Source of the DNA: Strigamia acuminata
Taxonomy: Eukaryota; Arthropoda; Chilopoda; Geophilomorpha; Linotaeniidae
Length of the DNA stretch: 64,000 bases
Direction: 5' to 3'
Assembly (NCBI GenBank): GCA_949358305.1
Contig: OX442322.1
Location: forward strand, 2,914,001-2,978,000
The position numbers and the translations under genes were made by a program. Of this stretch, positions 53,442 through 64,000 are shown piece after piece. The notes below the pieces were generated by a model that saw only the letters and a program-made list of their open reading frames with translations, did no database searches and had not been told where the DNA came from. Every line of letters begins with the position of its first letter. Position 1 is the first letter of the stretch.

Positions 53442-53705
53442 ATGAAAGAGGAATGCCAGTTTAGTAAACCGACATATTTAAAAAACACGCTTGCCGGATT
53501 AAAAGTTGATAAATTTTGGGCTGGAAACGATCTCAAAAACGATCCGTTTACACAATTAAAACTACCGAAACGCACTTTCGTTCGTATTACGCGAACCGTT
53601 AGGCCTAGAAGTTCGTTCTTTTTTTACGAAGAAAGCTCGTTCTTTTGTCTACGTCTCGATGTATTTTATAAAATTTTAGGTGCTTTTAAAAGTACTTTAT
53701 TTTGA
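53442..53705 (+). CDS. Unknown 87-residue ORF in the inverted-repeat loop
   Basis: ATG 53442. Begins MKEECQFSKPTYLKNTLAGL; basic, with a Phe-rich end. No motif recognised. It may be a short decayed gene. Confidence 0.25.
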   Translation: MKEECQFSKPTYLKNTLAGLKVDKFWAGNDLKNDPFTQLKLPKRTFVRITRTVRPRSSFFFYEESSFFCLRLDVFYKILGAFKSTLF

Positions 53706-53761
53706 CGCCGAAAGTACCGTTAAAACACTGAATTGGCATCCATTTTTATTTAGTCATTAAT

Positions 53762-53929
53762 CATTCGCACCACTGAATGGAGAGAGGCGGAACATCAAGG
53801 TCACTTCTACAACTTAAAGTCGCCACACATGGAGTTGTAGTAGTGGAGTTGTAAAAATGACCCTGGTGTCCCGCTGCTCTGCTAATCTCCATTACAGTCG
53901 TGCGAATGACTGGTGTCAAATTCATTGTC
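53762..53929. repeat. Imperfect hairpin within the inverted-repeat loop
   Basis: CATTCGCACCACTGAATGGAGA at the left pairs with TCTCCATTACAGTCGTGCGAATG at the right. The inner halves CAAGGTCACTTCTACAAC and GTTGTAAAAATGACCCTGG also pair. A stem of about 70 bp with mismatches. Confidence 0.7.
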
Positions 53930-53941
53930 GTTTGAGAAGCA

Positions 53942-54350
53942 TAGAAAAAAAAACACGGCTGAACATCTGAGGGTTAGATAAGATATGACGCAGTATTTAA
54001 TTGTGTAATTTTTCGAGGCGGACTATTTTTTCAAGGCGGATTTTTTTGAGGGGTGAAACGGCAGAAAAGGTAAAAACCAGCCAATCAGAGATCGTTTACC
54101 CGCGAATAATGGACTAGTCCATTGACGTAATTATGAATGTATAAAAAGAGCGCCGTTCTCCAGCAATAAATCAGTTCCCCTCCCTCCTTACGATTGAAAG
54201 GGCCGCTGTTTCCACGCTGGACGTTTCAATTTTTTTGCTCATCGGAAGAAAGACGGAGGTATTCACACGACGGACACAATTCCATATTTTTCCAATATGG
54301 AAACAAAAATGGAAACGAACGGAAGAACTACCGGATCATCCGTCAAAGTA
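53942..54350 (+). repeat. Right arm of a nested inverted repeat with promoter module, copy 4
   Basis: Carries TATAAAAAG at 54140-54148, TCAGTT at 54171-54176 and the shared leader (CTCCCTCCTTACGATTGAAAG). The promoter points outward to the right, toward a T-rich tract and the TIR. No convincing gene follows it. Confidence 0.72.
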
Positions 54351-54477
54351 AGTTTTTTTTTTTTTTTTTTTTTTTTTTTATCGTTTATTTTTTTATATAT
54401 TAACCCTAGCCAACACTCAGACACTTTTACGGCAAAATAATCGAAAGCCACTACTCATAACCTCGAACCTTTACATC

Positions 54478-54720
54478 GTAAGAGGTAAGAGGTTAGGTTA
54501 GCTTAGGTTAGATTAGCCCGACACTTTTACAGCTAACCTTTTACCTTTACATCGCGAGAGGTTAAAGGTTAGGTTAGCTTAGCTTAGGTTAGGTTAGCCC
54601 GACGCTTTTACGGCTAAAATATTCGAATGCCAAAATATATTTCAAATGTCGGTTGTGGAGTAGAAATGAAGTTTAACATGGGATCCTATGGGATCCAGTC
54701 CCCTAGTTTTTACTACAACA
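54478..54720 (-). repeat. Polinton right terminal inverted repeat
   Basis: 243 bp, inverse of 30875-31117, ending CTAGTTTTTACTACAACA and followed by GGTCAT. It carries the same TTAGG/TTAGC pentamer runs (54486-54521 and 54561-54599). Confidence 0.95.
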
Positions 54721-57700
54721 GGTCATGTTGTGGGGTGTGTAGTTCGCCCGATGTTTCTGGTGCTGACTAGGTTTGTATTGTTGGCAATGAGTGCAACTGC
54801 GAACGTAGTTTCGAGTGTCTTTACTCATTTTAGGCCAGAAATACATTTGTTTGACTCTATCTAGAGTCTTGCTTATGCCAGCGTGTCCTGTGAGAGGATG
54901 ACCATGGCATGCGAATAATGCACGTCTCACGAGAGAGCGTGGAATTACCGCCTTAAAGCCGTTACCTGAGTCATTTAACTCTTCCTCGTCGGTTGGAGCA
55001 AAATAGATCAGCATAACGCTTTTGTCCTCTCCTCTTGCATCGAGAGTATAGCCACGTATATCATTTAGCCAATGTTTATCCGTGACTTGTTTCTTTTGTT
55101 TTTCGCTTGCTTTTAGGAAAACAAGGATTTTACTGCATTCGGTGTCTTTCAACTGCGCTTCGATAATTTCTTGGCGAGTTGGTGGGACTACTTTCAGAAT
55201 ATCTGTTAATGCAGTGTGAATACTCTCGTGTTGGCACTTGTGGATATTTGTATGTTCACAATTTTCTCTTGTACACCCTTTATCCTCCCCCTTTTCCTCA
55301 GAATTATGAAATCTGACCGATTGTAATGATTCTGAGAAAACTTTCTGGTTGATTTCAACATTTGTTAAAAAATGTTTGCGTTCAACCGTGGTCACTTGCA
55401 GGGAAGCGCATCTATTTCCATTCCGGATGGGTAATTTCTTCCGGCTCGATATAGTCGTAGTCTGGGGTGTCCAATGCTGATAATGGAGCGCGTGATAGGG
55501 CGTCGGCCACCTGGTTCATTGCGCCGCGTCTAAAGTTAATTTTAAACGGCCCAACGTCCAAACCTTCCCGATGGTTCCGGCGTACTCATTAACCAGCTAA
55601 GGGCCTGAGCGTCAGACTCCAAAGTGAAAGTTGTGTACTCAATATACGGTCGAAACCGTTCAATTGCCCACACAACGGCTAAACATTCTAACTCCGGTGT
55701 GGAGTATCGTACTTCGGCCCCGTGTAGCACTCGGCTGGCGTACGCGACTGCCTTCGGGACCATTATTGATCTCTGTTTCTTTTCACAGAATAATTCTACA
55801 TCTTGGCAGAGTACTGCCCCTAAACCTGTATGAGAAGCATCTGTCAAAATGACAAAAGGCTTATTCATGTCTGGCATGTGGAGGAGAGCTCGATCCTTGT
55901 CGCACAAAATATCTTTGATAGTTTCAAACGCAGCTATTTGTGGACAATCCCATACAAAGGTGGCTTGGTCATGCATAATACTTGTTAATGGACGGGCAAT
56001 ATTTGCAATGTTAGGAATGAATTTTCGGAAAAAATTTGCAAGTTCTATAAATTGCTGGATGTCTTTCGAACAAGTTGGTTTGGGGAAATTTCTTACAGCC
56101 GAGACTTTGTCGGGGTCTGGAAGAAGAGATCCCTCCGAAATTAAATGGCCTAAAAATCGTAATGATGTTCGACCAAATTTCGATTTGTCCTTATTGATAG
56201 TTAGATTTGCGGCGTCTAACTTCTTAAGTACGTCTCTAATATGCAATAAATGATTTTCCCACGTGTCTGAAAAAATGATTATATCATCTAAATAGACAAG
56301 GGCGTGTTTGTATAAAGAGTCGCCTAATACTTTAGTCATGAGGTGTTGAAAAGAGCTTGGTGCGTTACAAAGACTAAATGGCAATTTTTTGAATTGAAAT
56401 TTGCCTTTTGGGGTGTAGAAAGCAGTTTTACTCTTGTCTTCCTCTTCCATTTCCATTTGATGATAACCTTTAGTTAAATCAATGGATGTAAAGTATTTTG
56501 CCTGATTAGTATGATGAATCAAAAGATCAATGCTAGGCATCTGGATTGCGTCAACTTCCGTGATTGCATTCAACCAACGGTAATCTATACACAAGCGGTA
56601 TTTTCCGCCGGGTTTAGCCACTATAACGGGGTGACTTATGTACGGGCCGGTTGCAGGCTCGATTAAACCATCGGCCTCCAATTCCTCGACCAATTCAGTC
56701 ATTATGGCTTTCTTAGCCGGATTATACATCCTATAAGGTTGGTGTTTCCAAGTAGCACCAGGTTTAAACTTAATACTATGCTTGGCAACCTTCGTACAGC
56801 CCAATTGGTCTCGAAATACGTTTTTTAAGTCTAAAAGAACGTTTACGAGTAATTGTTTTTCTTCAATTGAACTGTCGCAACCTTCGACAAGTTTCTCAGC
56901 CCAGTCAGGTGAGGTGGGTACTTCTTCTCCTTGCAAATTAAGAGTCTTAATATTTGCTAAACAACAATTAAGCTCCGTGGTCTCGTATGGCGCCGTCCAT
57001 CCTGGCATATCATCACAGGTAAACACCGCTCGTTTTGGATTCAGGTTAACTCCTGTTCTACGCATGAAGTTATGTCCTAAAATTAATCCACATACATTTT
57101 TCTGTAAAATGATGAAGTTAATTGGCGTAACTTTCTTCTTATTCGCCCATTTCACACAAAGTGTAACTTGGCCGAGTGGGCGATGGTCTATGCCAACAGC
57201 ACAAACTCTCATTCCACGTGGACATTCTTGAATGAATTCTACGGGGATCTCTGTGTTTGAGAGGAGTTGAATTCCAAAAAAGCACTGTGTAGCGCCGGAA
57301 TCTACTAATGCGTTGTAGTTCAAACCTCCAATTTGAACGTTTATACGCGGATCGTCTTTACGACCATTCATAAGTTTGCTACTACACATTTTTCCAAGAA
57401 ATTCTACTCTTTCTTTGCCATTCCATTTACCGTTGAAAATACTTAAATTTTCTAACTGGTCAGTCATTGCTTGTAAATTCTCTTCGACACCACCAGTAGA
57501 ACTACTGGTTCGCCGACAGACAGGTATAGCCTCATAAGATATTACTAATGAAGGTGGTTTATTTACAGTCTCATCAAGGTATGGGACTGTCAAATGTTTA
57601 GGTTTACGAAAAAATAAATTATCCGACAATTCCGAAAAAGGAAGTGGTTCATTAGACGGGGGTTGGGAAATTGGTTCAACCCCCTGAACTAGTTTTTCGC
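54721..57700 (-). pseudogene. pol: Gypsy-1 pol (protease, RT, RNase H, integrase N-terminus)
   Basis: Begins in the -1 frame relative to gag near 57700. Protease ALVDSGATQCFF; RT with YRLCIDYRWLN, YFTSIDLTKGYHQ and LVYLDDIIIFS; RNase H with LTDASHTG, ELECLAVVWAI and ESDAQAL. A frameshift near 55550 separates FGRW from PFKINFRRGAMNQVADALSR; another lies at about 55400-55445. The integrase zinc finger follows (HGHPLTGHAG, CTHCQQYKP), ending at the Polinton insertion. The core continues at 30874. Confidence 0.88.
57689..57698 (-). other. Candidate -1 frameshift site at the Gypsy-1 gag-pol junction
   Basis: The gag frame ends GCG AAA AAC TAG; the pol frame is open in -1 across the same bases. 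G-AAA-AAC is close to, but not identical with, the canonical X-XXY-YYZ heptamer. Placed exactly at the gag stop. Confidence 0.45.
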
Positions 57701-59791
57701 TTCAGACTTGATGTCAGGGACCACGGAATCAACAGCTGAAGTTAAATGTCTATTTATAAGGTCAGCCATGTTCTTTTGGAACACTGTGAGTTTTGAATCC
57801 AACGCTTCGTTAAGCTTGGAGTCCAAAACTTCCGTCGTTACCCAATTCTGTTTAGGCCTTTTTGAAAAATTGGAATTTGGAGCAGATTGATTAAACCTTT
57901 TATTCGAATCTGAATTTCCTCCTTGCTTCTTTAACCAGGCTGGACATTCTCGTTTAAAATGTCCAACTTCGTGGCAGTGGAAGCATTTTCCGGTGGTTTT
58001 CTCGTATTGGGCTGCAAACAATCGATCAACCATTTCCTCATTAGCTGTCGAATCATTTGTTTCTGAGTCGTTTTCTTCCTCTTCCTCATATTCATTTCGA
58101 ACTGCGCGAAGTGAAGTTTTGGAAGGGAATACTTTCGATTTCTCATTAACTTTGGGAGTAGCGCCTTTCTCAGAATTATCACATTCTAAATTGGCTGCTA
58201 ATTGTACTGAGTTTTCGAACATACAGCGGTTCAAGCCGACTTATTGCAGAATATTGTCGACTGTATAATGGCCATACAATCCTTGTGCCATCAATAATGA
58301 GAAACTTTCTTGTGTCAGGTTATTGAAAAGACTCTCAAGTCCTGCCCTGTCTCCTTGTGGTATTTCCCCTTGTTCTTGGGTGAATCGCAGAAGGAAACAA
58401 TATAGTGACTCGTCGGCTCTTTGTTTTACATTGGTTAAACGTCTAGATCTGGTAAGGGGTACTAAATCGAAACGTTCAAGAAATTGTGTTTCAAACACTC
58501 GCCAATTAATAAAAGTATGACGTTGTTGATGAAACCATCGTTGTGCATGTCCTAAGAGGCGACCTGGTACAGCTTGGTGTACCATTTCGTCTAAAGAAAT
58601 ACCTCTCCCTGAAGCTACAGCTTTTACTATATCTAAAAAACGTGTAACTTCGGATTGTTTTCCATCGAAAATAGGGATCTCTATTCCTTTTCCAAAATTC
58701 TGGTTCGGGTTAGACCCACGGTTTTGGGCAGATAAACCCTGAACTATTTGTCGTAAATCATTATTAGACAAGTCAGCTGTTGAGTTCGAATTTGTGGAGC
58801 GATCTCGCCGATCTCTAGACGACGAATTTGGCCTGTTGAAATTCGGTTGTCTATTTGGTGGGGGAGAACGAGAATTGTCTCGTCTTCGGCGGAAATTATT
58901 ATTATAATTTCCCCCTCCACCAGCTTGAGAATCATCACCACTAGAATCTGGATCTGAGTCTCGTGGATCGCCGGGTGCTCCGGGAAATCGTTGATTTCTC
59001 GGCGGGACACGTTCTCTGCGGTTCTGAGACTGATCTCGATAATTTCGATAATCTCCATTGGATTGGGAATGAGATTGAAAATTTTGGGTATTTTCGAATC
59101 CATTCCGTGATTGATTAGGTTCGTTCGTGACATTTTCTCGGCGTGGGAGAGGTTGTGACGCAACTGGGACCCTAAATGGTTCATTTCCAGATCCAGTATG
59201 AATGGGTAAATTGTCATTCACGACTGTTGCACTGGGTATGTTCCTCGTGGTTCGAGTAGAAAAATTTCTTTGACCAAAATTTCCCCCTCTTTCCGGGTCA
59301 GCGGTTTGCCACGAATTATCTGGAAGTGAGAGTTGAGGAGGACCAGAAAGTTGCAAAGAATTTTGCTGTCCCCCTTCATCCCTGGCAGAAGACATACGCC
59401 ATCCAGGTAGCTGCTGGTAGCGGTACGTTGCTGGAGAACGAACACCATTCATATCTATCGAAACGGTTTGTTCGTTGGTTACAATTACATCGGGTGTAAT
59501 AGCACGAACTCTTTCGTGTCGATTATTTGCCGTGTATTGTTGGGCTTCATATAGAGTTGAGAATTGCGTCACTTCCAATTGGTAATGGCAACAATAAACC
59601 TCTAATTCGTTTGGAACTGGTAGCGGTTCCGTTCGAGAACTATTGGAATTGGAATTATTTCTAGGAATATTTCCATCCCCCTGTCCTTCTGAATCGGATT
59701 CTACTATTTCCCGGCGTGGTTCACGCATACCACAACGTCTTCCACCACGTACTCCACGTGCTCCACGTACTCTTACTGGTCTACGGGCCAT
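57689..59791 (-). pseudogene. gag: Gypsy-1 gag, one internal stop
   Basis: A single frame from ATG 59791 (MARRPVRVRGARGVRGGRRC) to TAG 57689. An Arg/Asn/Ser-rich N-terminal half is followed by a capsid-like region (FGKGIEIPIFDGKQSEVTRF, AQRWFHQQRHTFINW) and a TAA at 58241-58243. It then continues in the same frame through acidic sequence to a zinc knuckle CFHCHEVGHFKREC and a C-terminal basic and helical tail. The TAA separates capsid from nucleocapsid. It may be a mutation or a readthrough stop. Confidence 0.82.
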
Positions 59792-60682
59792 AATACTCGA
59801 GAGAGAAGTAATACGCTAAATAAAATTAAACTTTAAACTGAAACTAGCGTCGAAATGAAATACGCCTTAACTTTAAACTAAATAAATGAATTGAAAAGAT
59901 ATAACCTTTGCTGCTATAACTGAAGTGGCTTCGGTAAAACTGTCCTGTTGTTCGGTCAAGAATGGTCCAAACTGGCACTGGTCACAAGGCACAACTGGAT
60001 GGTCACGCTGTCGAAAAGCAAGTGTGGCTGAAGTATCTGTCGTCAAACTAGCTTCCGGAAAATTTCCTTTGTTCAACAGCCTGCTGTGATTGGTGGGATT
60101 GAAGAATTTCTGACGATTTTAATCCAGAATTCTTGGTAATCCGTAATCTGGGTGAACCACTCAGAACTGCTTCGTGATTGGTTGTTCTGGACACATTCCT
60201 GAACATGTTTAGGGATTAAAATAAAACTTTAACATTGAACAGAATAATAGAACAGAGATAATCAAGTTTTAACCGAACAATAAAATAAAATATTTTATTA
60301 ATTCTTGTGTCTTTTAGTCAATAAAATTGTTTAATCAACTTTTGATCACATTTTCATGACTTCGAGGTTTCCGAAATATAATCGCAATATTCTTGAAAAT
60401 TTTAATAAAATCAAAATTAGATTTTCCGTGGAAAATTCCGAATTTTCAAATTATTGATTTTTTTCCGAAAATAGTTCAAAAATTTGAATTCAGACATTTC
60501 CGAAAGATAATGAGAATTTCTTTGAAAACGAATGGTTGATGCAAAGTAATTTAGGGAGAAAAATCGAAAATTTTCTAATTATAATATCTTCATAAAATAA
60601 TTAAAAATTCAATCTTCTAATTTTACACTTTGATCACTGAGTTCGCTTTAATAATGCAACCTATCTCGGTGGGACCTCCACG
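59792..60682 (-). other. Gypsy-1 leader and primer binding site
   Basis: The primer site, TGGAGGTCCCACCGAGAT on the minus strand, is at 60663-60680, two bases from the LTR. It matches the site of Gypsy-3 except for two transitions. The remaining 870 bp are AT-rich with no supported gene. Confidence 0.6.
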
Positions 60683-62218
60683 TGTGACGATTGACTTTGC
60701 GAGATAAAATTGCTAGAAAATTAGAGCGAGAACTTGTGTGAAAGTGTAAAATACGGAGGCTTGTGATTTCTCAAATCATATGACATTTTATTCCGGTTTG
60801 AACTTATATAAATACTAGACCGACAAATGGTCGAAACTCTGCAAGTTAAACTATACAATTGGTCGGCGAAAGCCCTATAATAATATCACTTGCGGTTTTC
60901 AGTCGAACAAATAAGAATATGTTACGGTCTTATTGTTAGGACGTAAAAGATGTCATCTTAGTCTGGTTTTTCGTGGTTCCTGGGCTAGTTCTGAAAGGTG
61001 TGTAATGGTTATACTTAGAATTATATCCGAGAGGTGCGGTTGACTTTTCTGCAGTCGTCACACTTACAATTATTATTTGGATAATAATTGCAAAGCGCGG
61101 TCATAAATATGACGAAACAATTGGAATAAATACTCATGTAGATTCAATAGAATTTAGCATGGTATTATATTCGTGACGTGAAATATATAACTGTGAAAAC
61201 GAAAGATAAATTAAAATAGCGCCAAGCTATTTTTGCCCCAAGTGCAATCAACATCAAAATAATAATTAGATGTTCTATCGTCCAACAACGAATTGAATCA
61301 GCAGTTTCTCGCAGGAAAGGTTATCCATTACCGGGAAATTACTCCGCTCGGTTCTGGCGGGCGGGAGAATAACCAGGAAATTACTCCGCTCGGTTATCCT
61401 GATAATGCGTCTGTGAAATAATAAATACTCCACTCTAGATACTACATTACCAATGTGTCTGTGAATTTTACTCCACTCTAGATTCTACATTCTACAACGG
61501 GATGTTGGCATGAAGCGGAGGGAGTGCGTCTGTGGGTTGTACCCCACTCTAGAATCTACACTTAAATGCAAGTAAACTTACGATTTCTACAACGGAATGT
61601 TGGCATGAAGAGGCGGGCAGTGTGTCTGTGAGTCTTCTACTCACTCTAGATGCTTACACTAAATAACTGGTATTCTACAACGGACTGTTGGATCGACGTG
61701 AAGTATAATTAGCGCTCAAGTAACAAGTAACAAAACAGAAAACAGGACAAGAGCGAGATATTTCCGGTTTACACGGAATATATACTCGTACTGGACAATA
61801 GGCTAATCATTGATCCAATGGGATCACTGGTCACCTAAATCCTTCCAATCCTAGGCTCTAGGAAGTGGATAGCCAGGACATAGTCTTCTACTAAGTCCGT
61901 CCTAAGAACTGGATACACAGGATACATTTTGGATTAAGTCCCTGACTATAATCCGTAATGGGATTCCATTCACAGGTGTGAAGCTTATACATAATTCAAT
62001 AGAATTAGGTAGTAAACCGGATAAGACAACATTTAAAACATATTTAACATGTTTTAATAACTGTAAACTAAAGTGAATTCAATATATAAATAATAATTTA
62101 TATATTAAATCACTTAAAAAATGATCAAAAATCAAAATTACCGCTAACACGAGAACGCCATCTATTGACGAAATAATCGTCCTTAACTAGCAAAGTGTAT
62201 GACAGTGTAACCGTCACA
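60683..62218 (-). repeat. Gypsy-1 5' LTR
   Basis: 1536 bp, near-identical to 24668-26203; followed by the CGTC duplication and Gypsy-3 leader sequence. Confidence 0.93.
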
Positions 62219-62222
62219 CGTC

Positions 62223-63174
62223 AAAAAACAATCGGTTAGGTATAAATACCTAATCTATCTAATTCTTGTTTGAAAGTTTGAATAAACTAGAAATCATATA
62301 ATTATTTATGCCTAACAATGTCAGAATATTTAAATAATGTTCGAATCCAGTTTTTCAGAAGATTCTAAAGAATATTCTGAAGAAACGGAGGGGGAGGAAA
62401 TACAAGAAACCTTGTATAATACAGCAACAATCGTAAAATATGATTATTTACAAAAAATTGATGGAGTTACGATCGAAATTCCCATCAAAAATCGTTTATA
62501 AATAAAATATCTATAGGATATAGTTTAAACTTAGTTAAAACTTAGTTAAAACTAAAATTTTATTATTTGATAAATTCAAATAAAGAACGGAATACAGTTC
62601 GAATGTAGCAAAGACTTTTGCTATTACGATTTCTTAGCAACGGTATTTTACAGGAAAGCTGCCCGAATCAAACGATTCAAGCGTACTTTTGTAGATTGTT
62701 GTTAAACAATTTAAACCTTCACGAAAGTCGTTTTTACCGTGGTTTTATGAATAATTTCCATGAAATAATTGTTAGAAGTTTTGGTCAAAACTTTATTTTG
62801 GGTTTATAAGTATAAATTCAGATGAAAATTCTTTCCCCAGTGATTAAAAATCACCAATAAAAAAATCACTAGTTTTAAGAAAACATGCGATAATTTTGGA
62901 AATTTGAAAAATATCCATTTTGATTTTGTGACTACGTCATAATTCTGAAATCTGACAAGATTAAGGTTCCACGAAAATGGTGAAATCAACCAATCCAGGA
63001 CGAGATTAAGATCTCGCGAGACTAATGTTTGAAGTTTGACCAATCAGAGAGGTTTACCGAAGTACCCATACTTCAATTCGAACCAGTGTAACCATTGCTT
63101 CGTTTGCAATCCTCCTGGACGCTTGACTTCTTCGTTATCTTTGTGGACTTCGGAATTTTAATTTCTTGTTAAAG
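62223..63174 (+). other. Gypsy-3 leader, continued
   Basis: Non-coding, AT-rich, with the TTAGCAACGG...GGAAAGCTGCC module also found at 23043 and 24044 to the left of Gypsy-1. This links both flanks as one element. Confidence 0.6.
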
Positions 63175-63519
63175 ATGACTAGTAACCAACATCCGATGAA
63201 TACGCGTGGTAAGAAAGGAATGACTTGTTTGACCGGTAGAATAAATTGAACCGGATTTGTGCCAGTTTCTAATGAAACTGAATTGGTAGATAAAGTGGTA
63301 AACCACGTGGTCGGTAATGGTGTTTCGAATGAAACAACGGAACCGATCAGAATTATAGATCCTAACTTGATTCACACTGAACCAAATCCTTCTGTAGAAG
63401 AAAACCTTCCATTGGATGGATCACATTTAGGTCCGACCGGATTTTTATTTTGTACTAATCATGGTTTGAATCCAAACCAATTCCGATCAATCGTTGAAAT
63501 TGTTAAATACAGCTCCTAA
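63175..63519 (+). pseudogene. Possible Gypsy-3 gag N-terminus
   Basis: ATG 63175 starts MTSNQHPMNTRGKKGMTCL; an in-frame TGA at 63247-63249 interrupts it, and the frame continues FVPVSNETELVDKVVNHVVG to a stop at 63519 near the LTR fragment. No capsid motif is seen. Assignment rests on position after the Gypsy-3 leader. Confidence 0.35.
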
Positions 63520-63534
63520 ATTGTGTGAGTTGTA

Positions 63535-63739
63535 TAAGTTGACAGTGGTGTAGAAAAACTCCAGATTTGTAAGAAAGCAAGCCAGGTGTTCACAGGTGTG
63601 AATCATAACACAGAGTGCTAGTTTATTCTCAAGTCATGTGACTCCCAAGGTATACAGAGCCACCTATAGGCATAATACATTATTATATGTGAGACATTGC
63701 AAACACTCGTAATGCTAAAAGCAATATCAAAGTAAATAC
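63535..63739 (-). repeat. Fragment of an LTR related to Copia-1
   Basis: Shares ordered blocks with the inverse of the Copia-1 LTR: CAGTGGTGTAGAAAA, GTTTATTCTC, TCATGTGAC, AGGTATAC, GCCACCTATAGG against GCCACCTTATGG, and GCTAAAAGCAA. Diverged and cut off by the next LTR. Confidence 0.5.
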
Positions 63740-64000
63740 TGTGGTGACCCGACTGGGGTGGGGCACGAAGAGTTTCTCTCGTGGCCTACATACGGGTAAA
63801 GAAGGGGAGTCGCACGCGCGCCTCCCTTCCCTCAGAGCATTGACATCCAGTCAATGGACGGGCGTCTGCCCTGGGGGAGTGGGGGAGATTCGTCTTCTCC
63901 ACTATTGGGTGGCTTTAGTCACCTGTCACCCCCCGCTTTGTGCAAAGGAATTCGCCTTGCACTGAGCGGGCAGAACCAACACAAAAATCAACCAAGATAC
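63740..64000 (+). repeat. Start of a Gypsy-2-family LTR (cut by window end)
   Basis: TGTGGTGACCCGACTGGGGT onward is the near-identical inverse of 15255-15515. Plus-strand orientation, opposite to Gypsy-2 at the left end. Confidence 0.88.

Larger units (their letters stand above)
30875..54720. mobile_element. Polinton/Maverick DNA transposon
   Basis: Bounded by 243-bp inverted repeats and a GGTCAT duplication. Total length is 23846 bp, or about 17.9 kb without Copia-1. It encodes family B DNA polymerase, chromodomain integrase, packaging ATPase, two adenain-like proteases, major capsid and penton proteins, a pVI-like protein, a PLA2-like protein, a fibre-like protein and several unknowns. Multiple frameshifts and stops make it non-autonomous now. 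Confidence 0.96.
24668..62218 (-). mobile_element. Gypsy-1 LTR retrotransposon carrying a Polinton
   Basis: A minus-strand Ty3/Gypsy element with two 1536-bp LTRs that differ at about a dozen positions by eye. Without the Polinton it would be about 13.7 kb, large for the group. Order from the right: LTR, primer site, gag, pol, a zinc-binding third ORF, LTR. The Polinton sits in the integrase between its zinc finger and catalytic core. One stop lies in gag and frameshifts in pol. Confidence 0.93.

Noticed and set aside
53040-54140. A separate complete MITE inserted in the Polinton
   Set aside because: No target duplication could be found at the outer edges of the inverted arms, and the arms carry the Polinton's own promoter cassette.

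Overview
This window is a nest of retrotransposons and one large virus-like DNA transposon. I found no convincing host gene, rRNA, tRNA or CRISPR array. The elements (Copia and Gypsy LTR retrotransposons, a Polinton/Maverick, arthropod-type TATA plus TCAGT initiators, and CCTAA/TTAGG-like pentamers) point to an arthropod, most likely an insect. I cannot name the species. All family names below (Copia-1 to -3, Gypsy-1 to -3) are local labels.

Layout. 1-15515: Gypsy-2 on the minus strand, incomplete at the window's left edge, with its gag gene interrupted by a young Copia-2 (5808-13124, TSD GTTGT). 15516-19604: an old, mutated Copia-3 on the plus strand; its gag carries a solo LTR of a Copia-2-like family (15937-16460, TSD AAAAG). 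19605-20559: unassigned. 20560-24667 and 62219 to about 63530: Gypsy-3 on the plus strand (LTR, primer site, long repetitive leader, remnant of gag). Gypsy-3 is split by Gypsy-1 (24668-62218, minus strand, TSD CGTC, 1536-bp LTRs). The integrase gene of Gypsy-1 is in turn split by a Polinton (30875-54720, TSD GGTCAT, 243-bp TIRs). The DNA polymerase gene of that Polinton is split by a full-length, open Copia-1 (35698-41645, TSD CAAAC). 63535-64000: an LTR fragment related to Copia-1, then the start of a Gypsy-2-family LTR.

The Polinton carries the expected replication and capsid set: protein-primed DNA polymerase B, chromodomain integrase, packaging ATPase, adenain-like protease, major capsid and penton proteins, a pVI-like protein, a phospholipase A2-like protein, and a coiled-coil fibre-like protein. 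Replication and integration genes read rightward at the two ends; the capsid block reads leftward in the middle. Several genes are broken by frameshifts, stops or the Copia-1 insertion, so this copy looks dead.

The observation I rate highest is a methyl-CpG-binding-domain (MBD)-like module lying between integrase and reverse transcriptase in Copia-3 and Copia-2, with a weaker version in Copia-1. The residues that contact methyl-CpG in MeCP2 and MBD1 are conserved in two of them. Other leads are a six-copy shared core-promoter/leader cassette in the Polinton, a stand-alone copy of the polymerase N-terminus, a zinc-binding third ORF in Gypsy-1, and an LTR in Copia-3 that captured 81 bp of its own reverse transcriptase.
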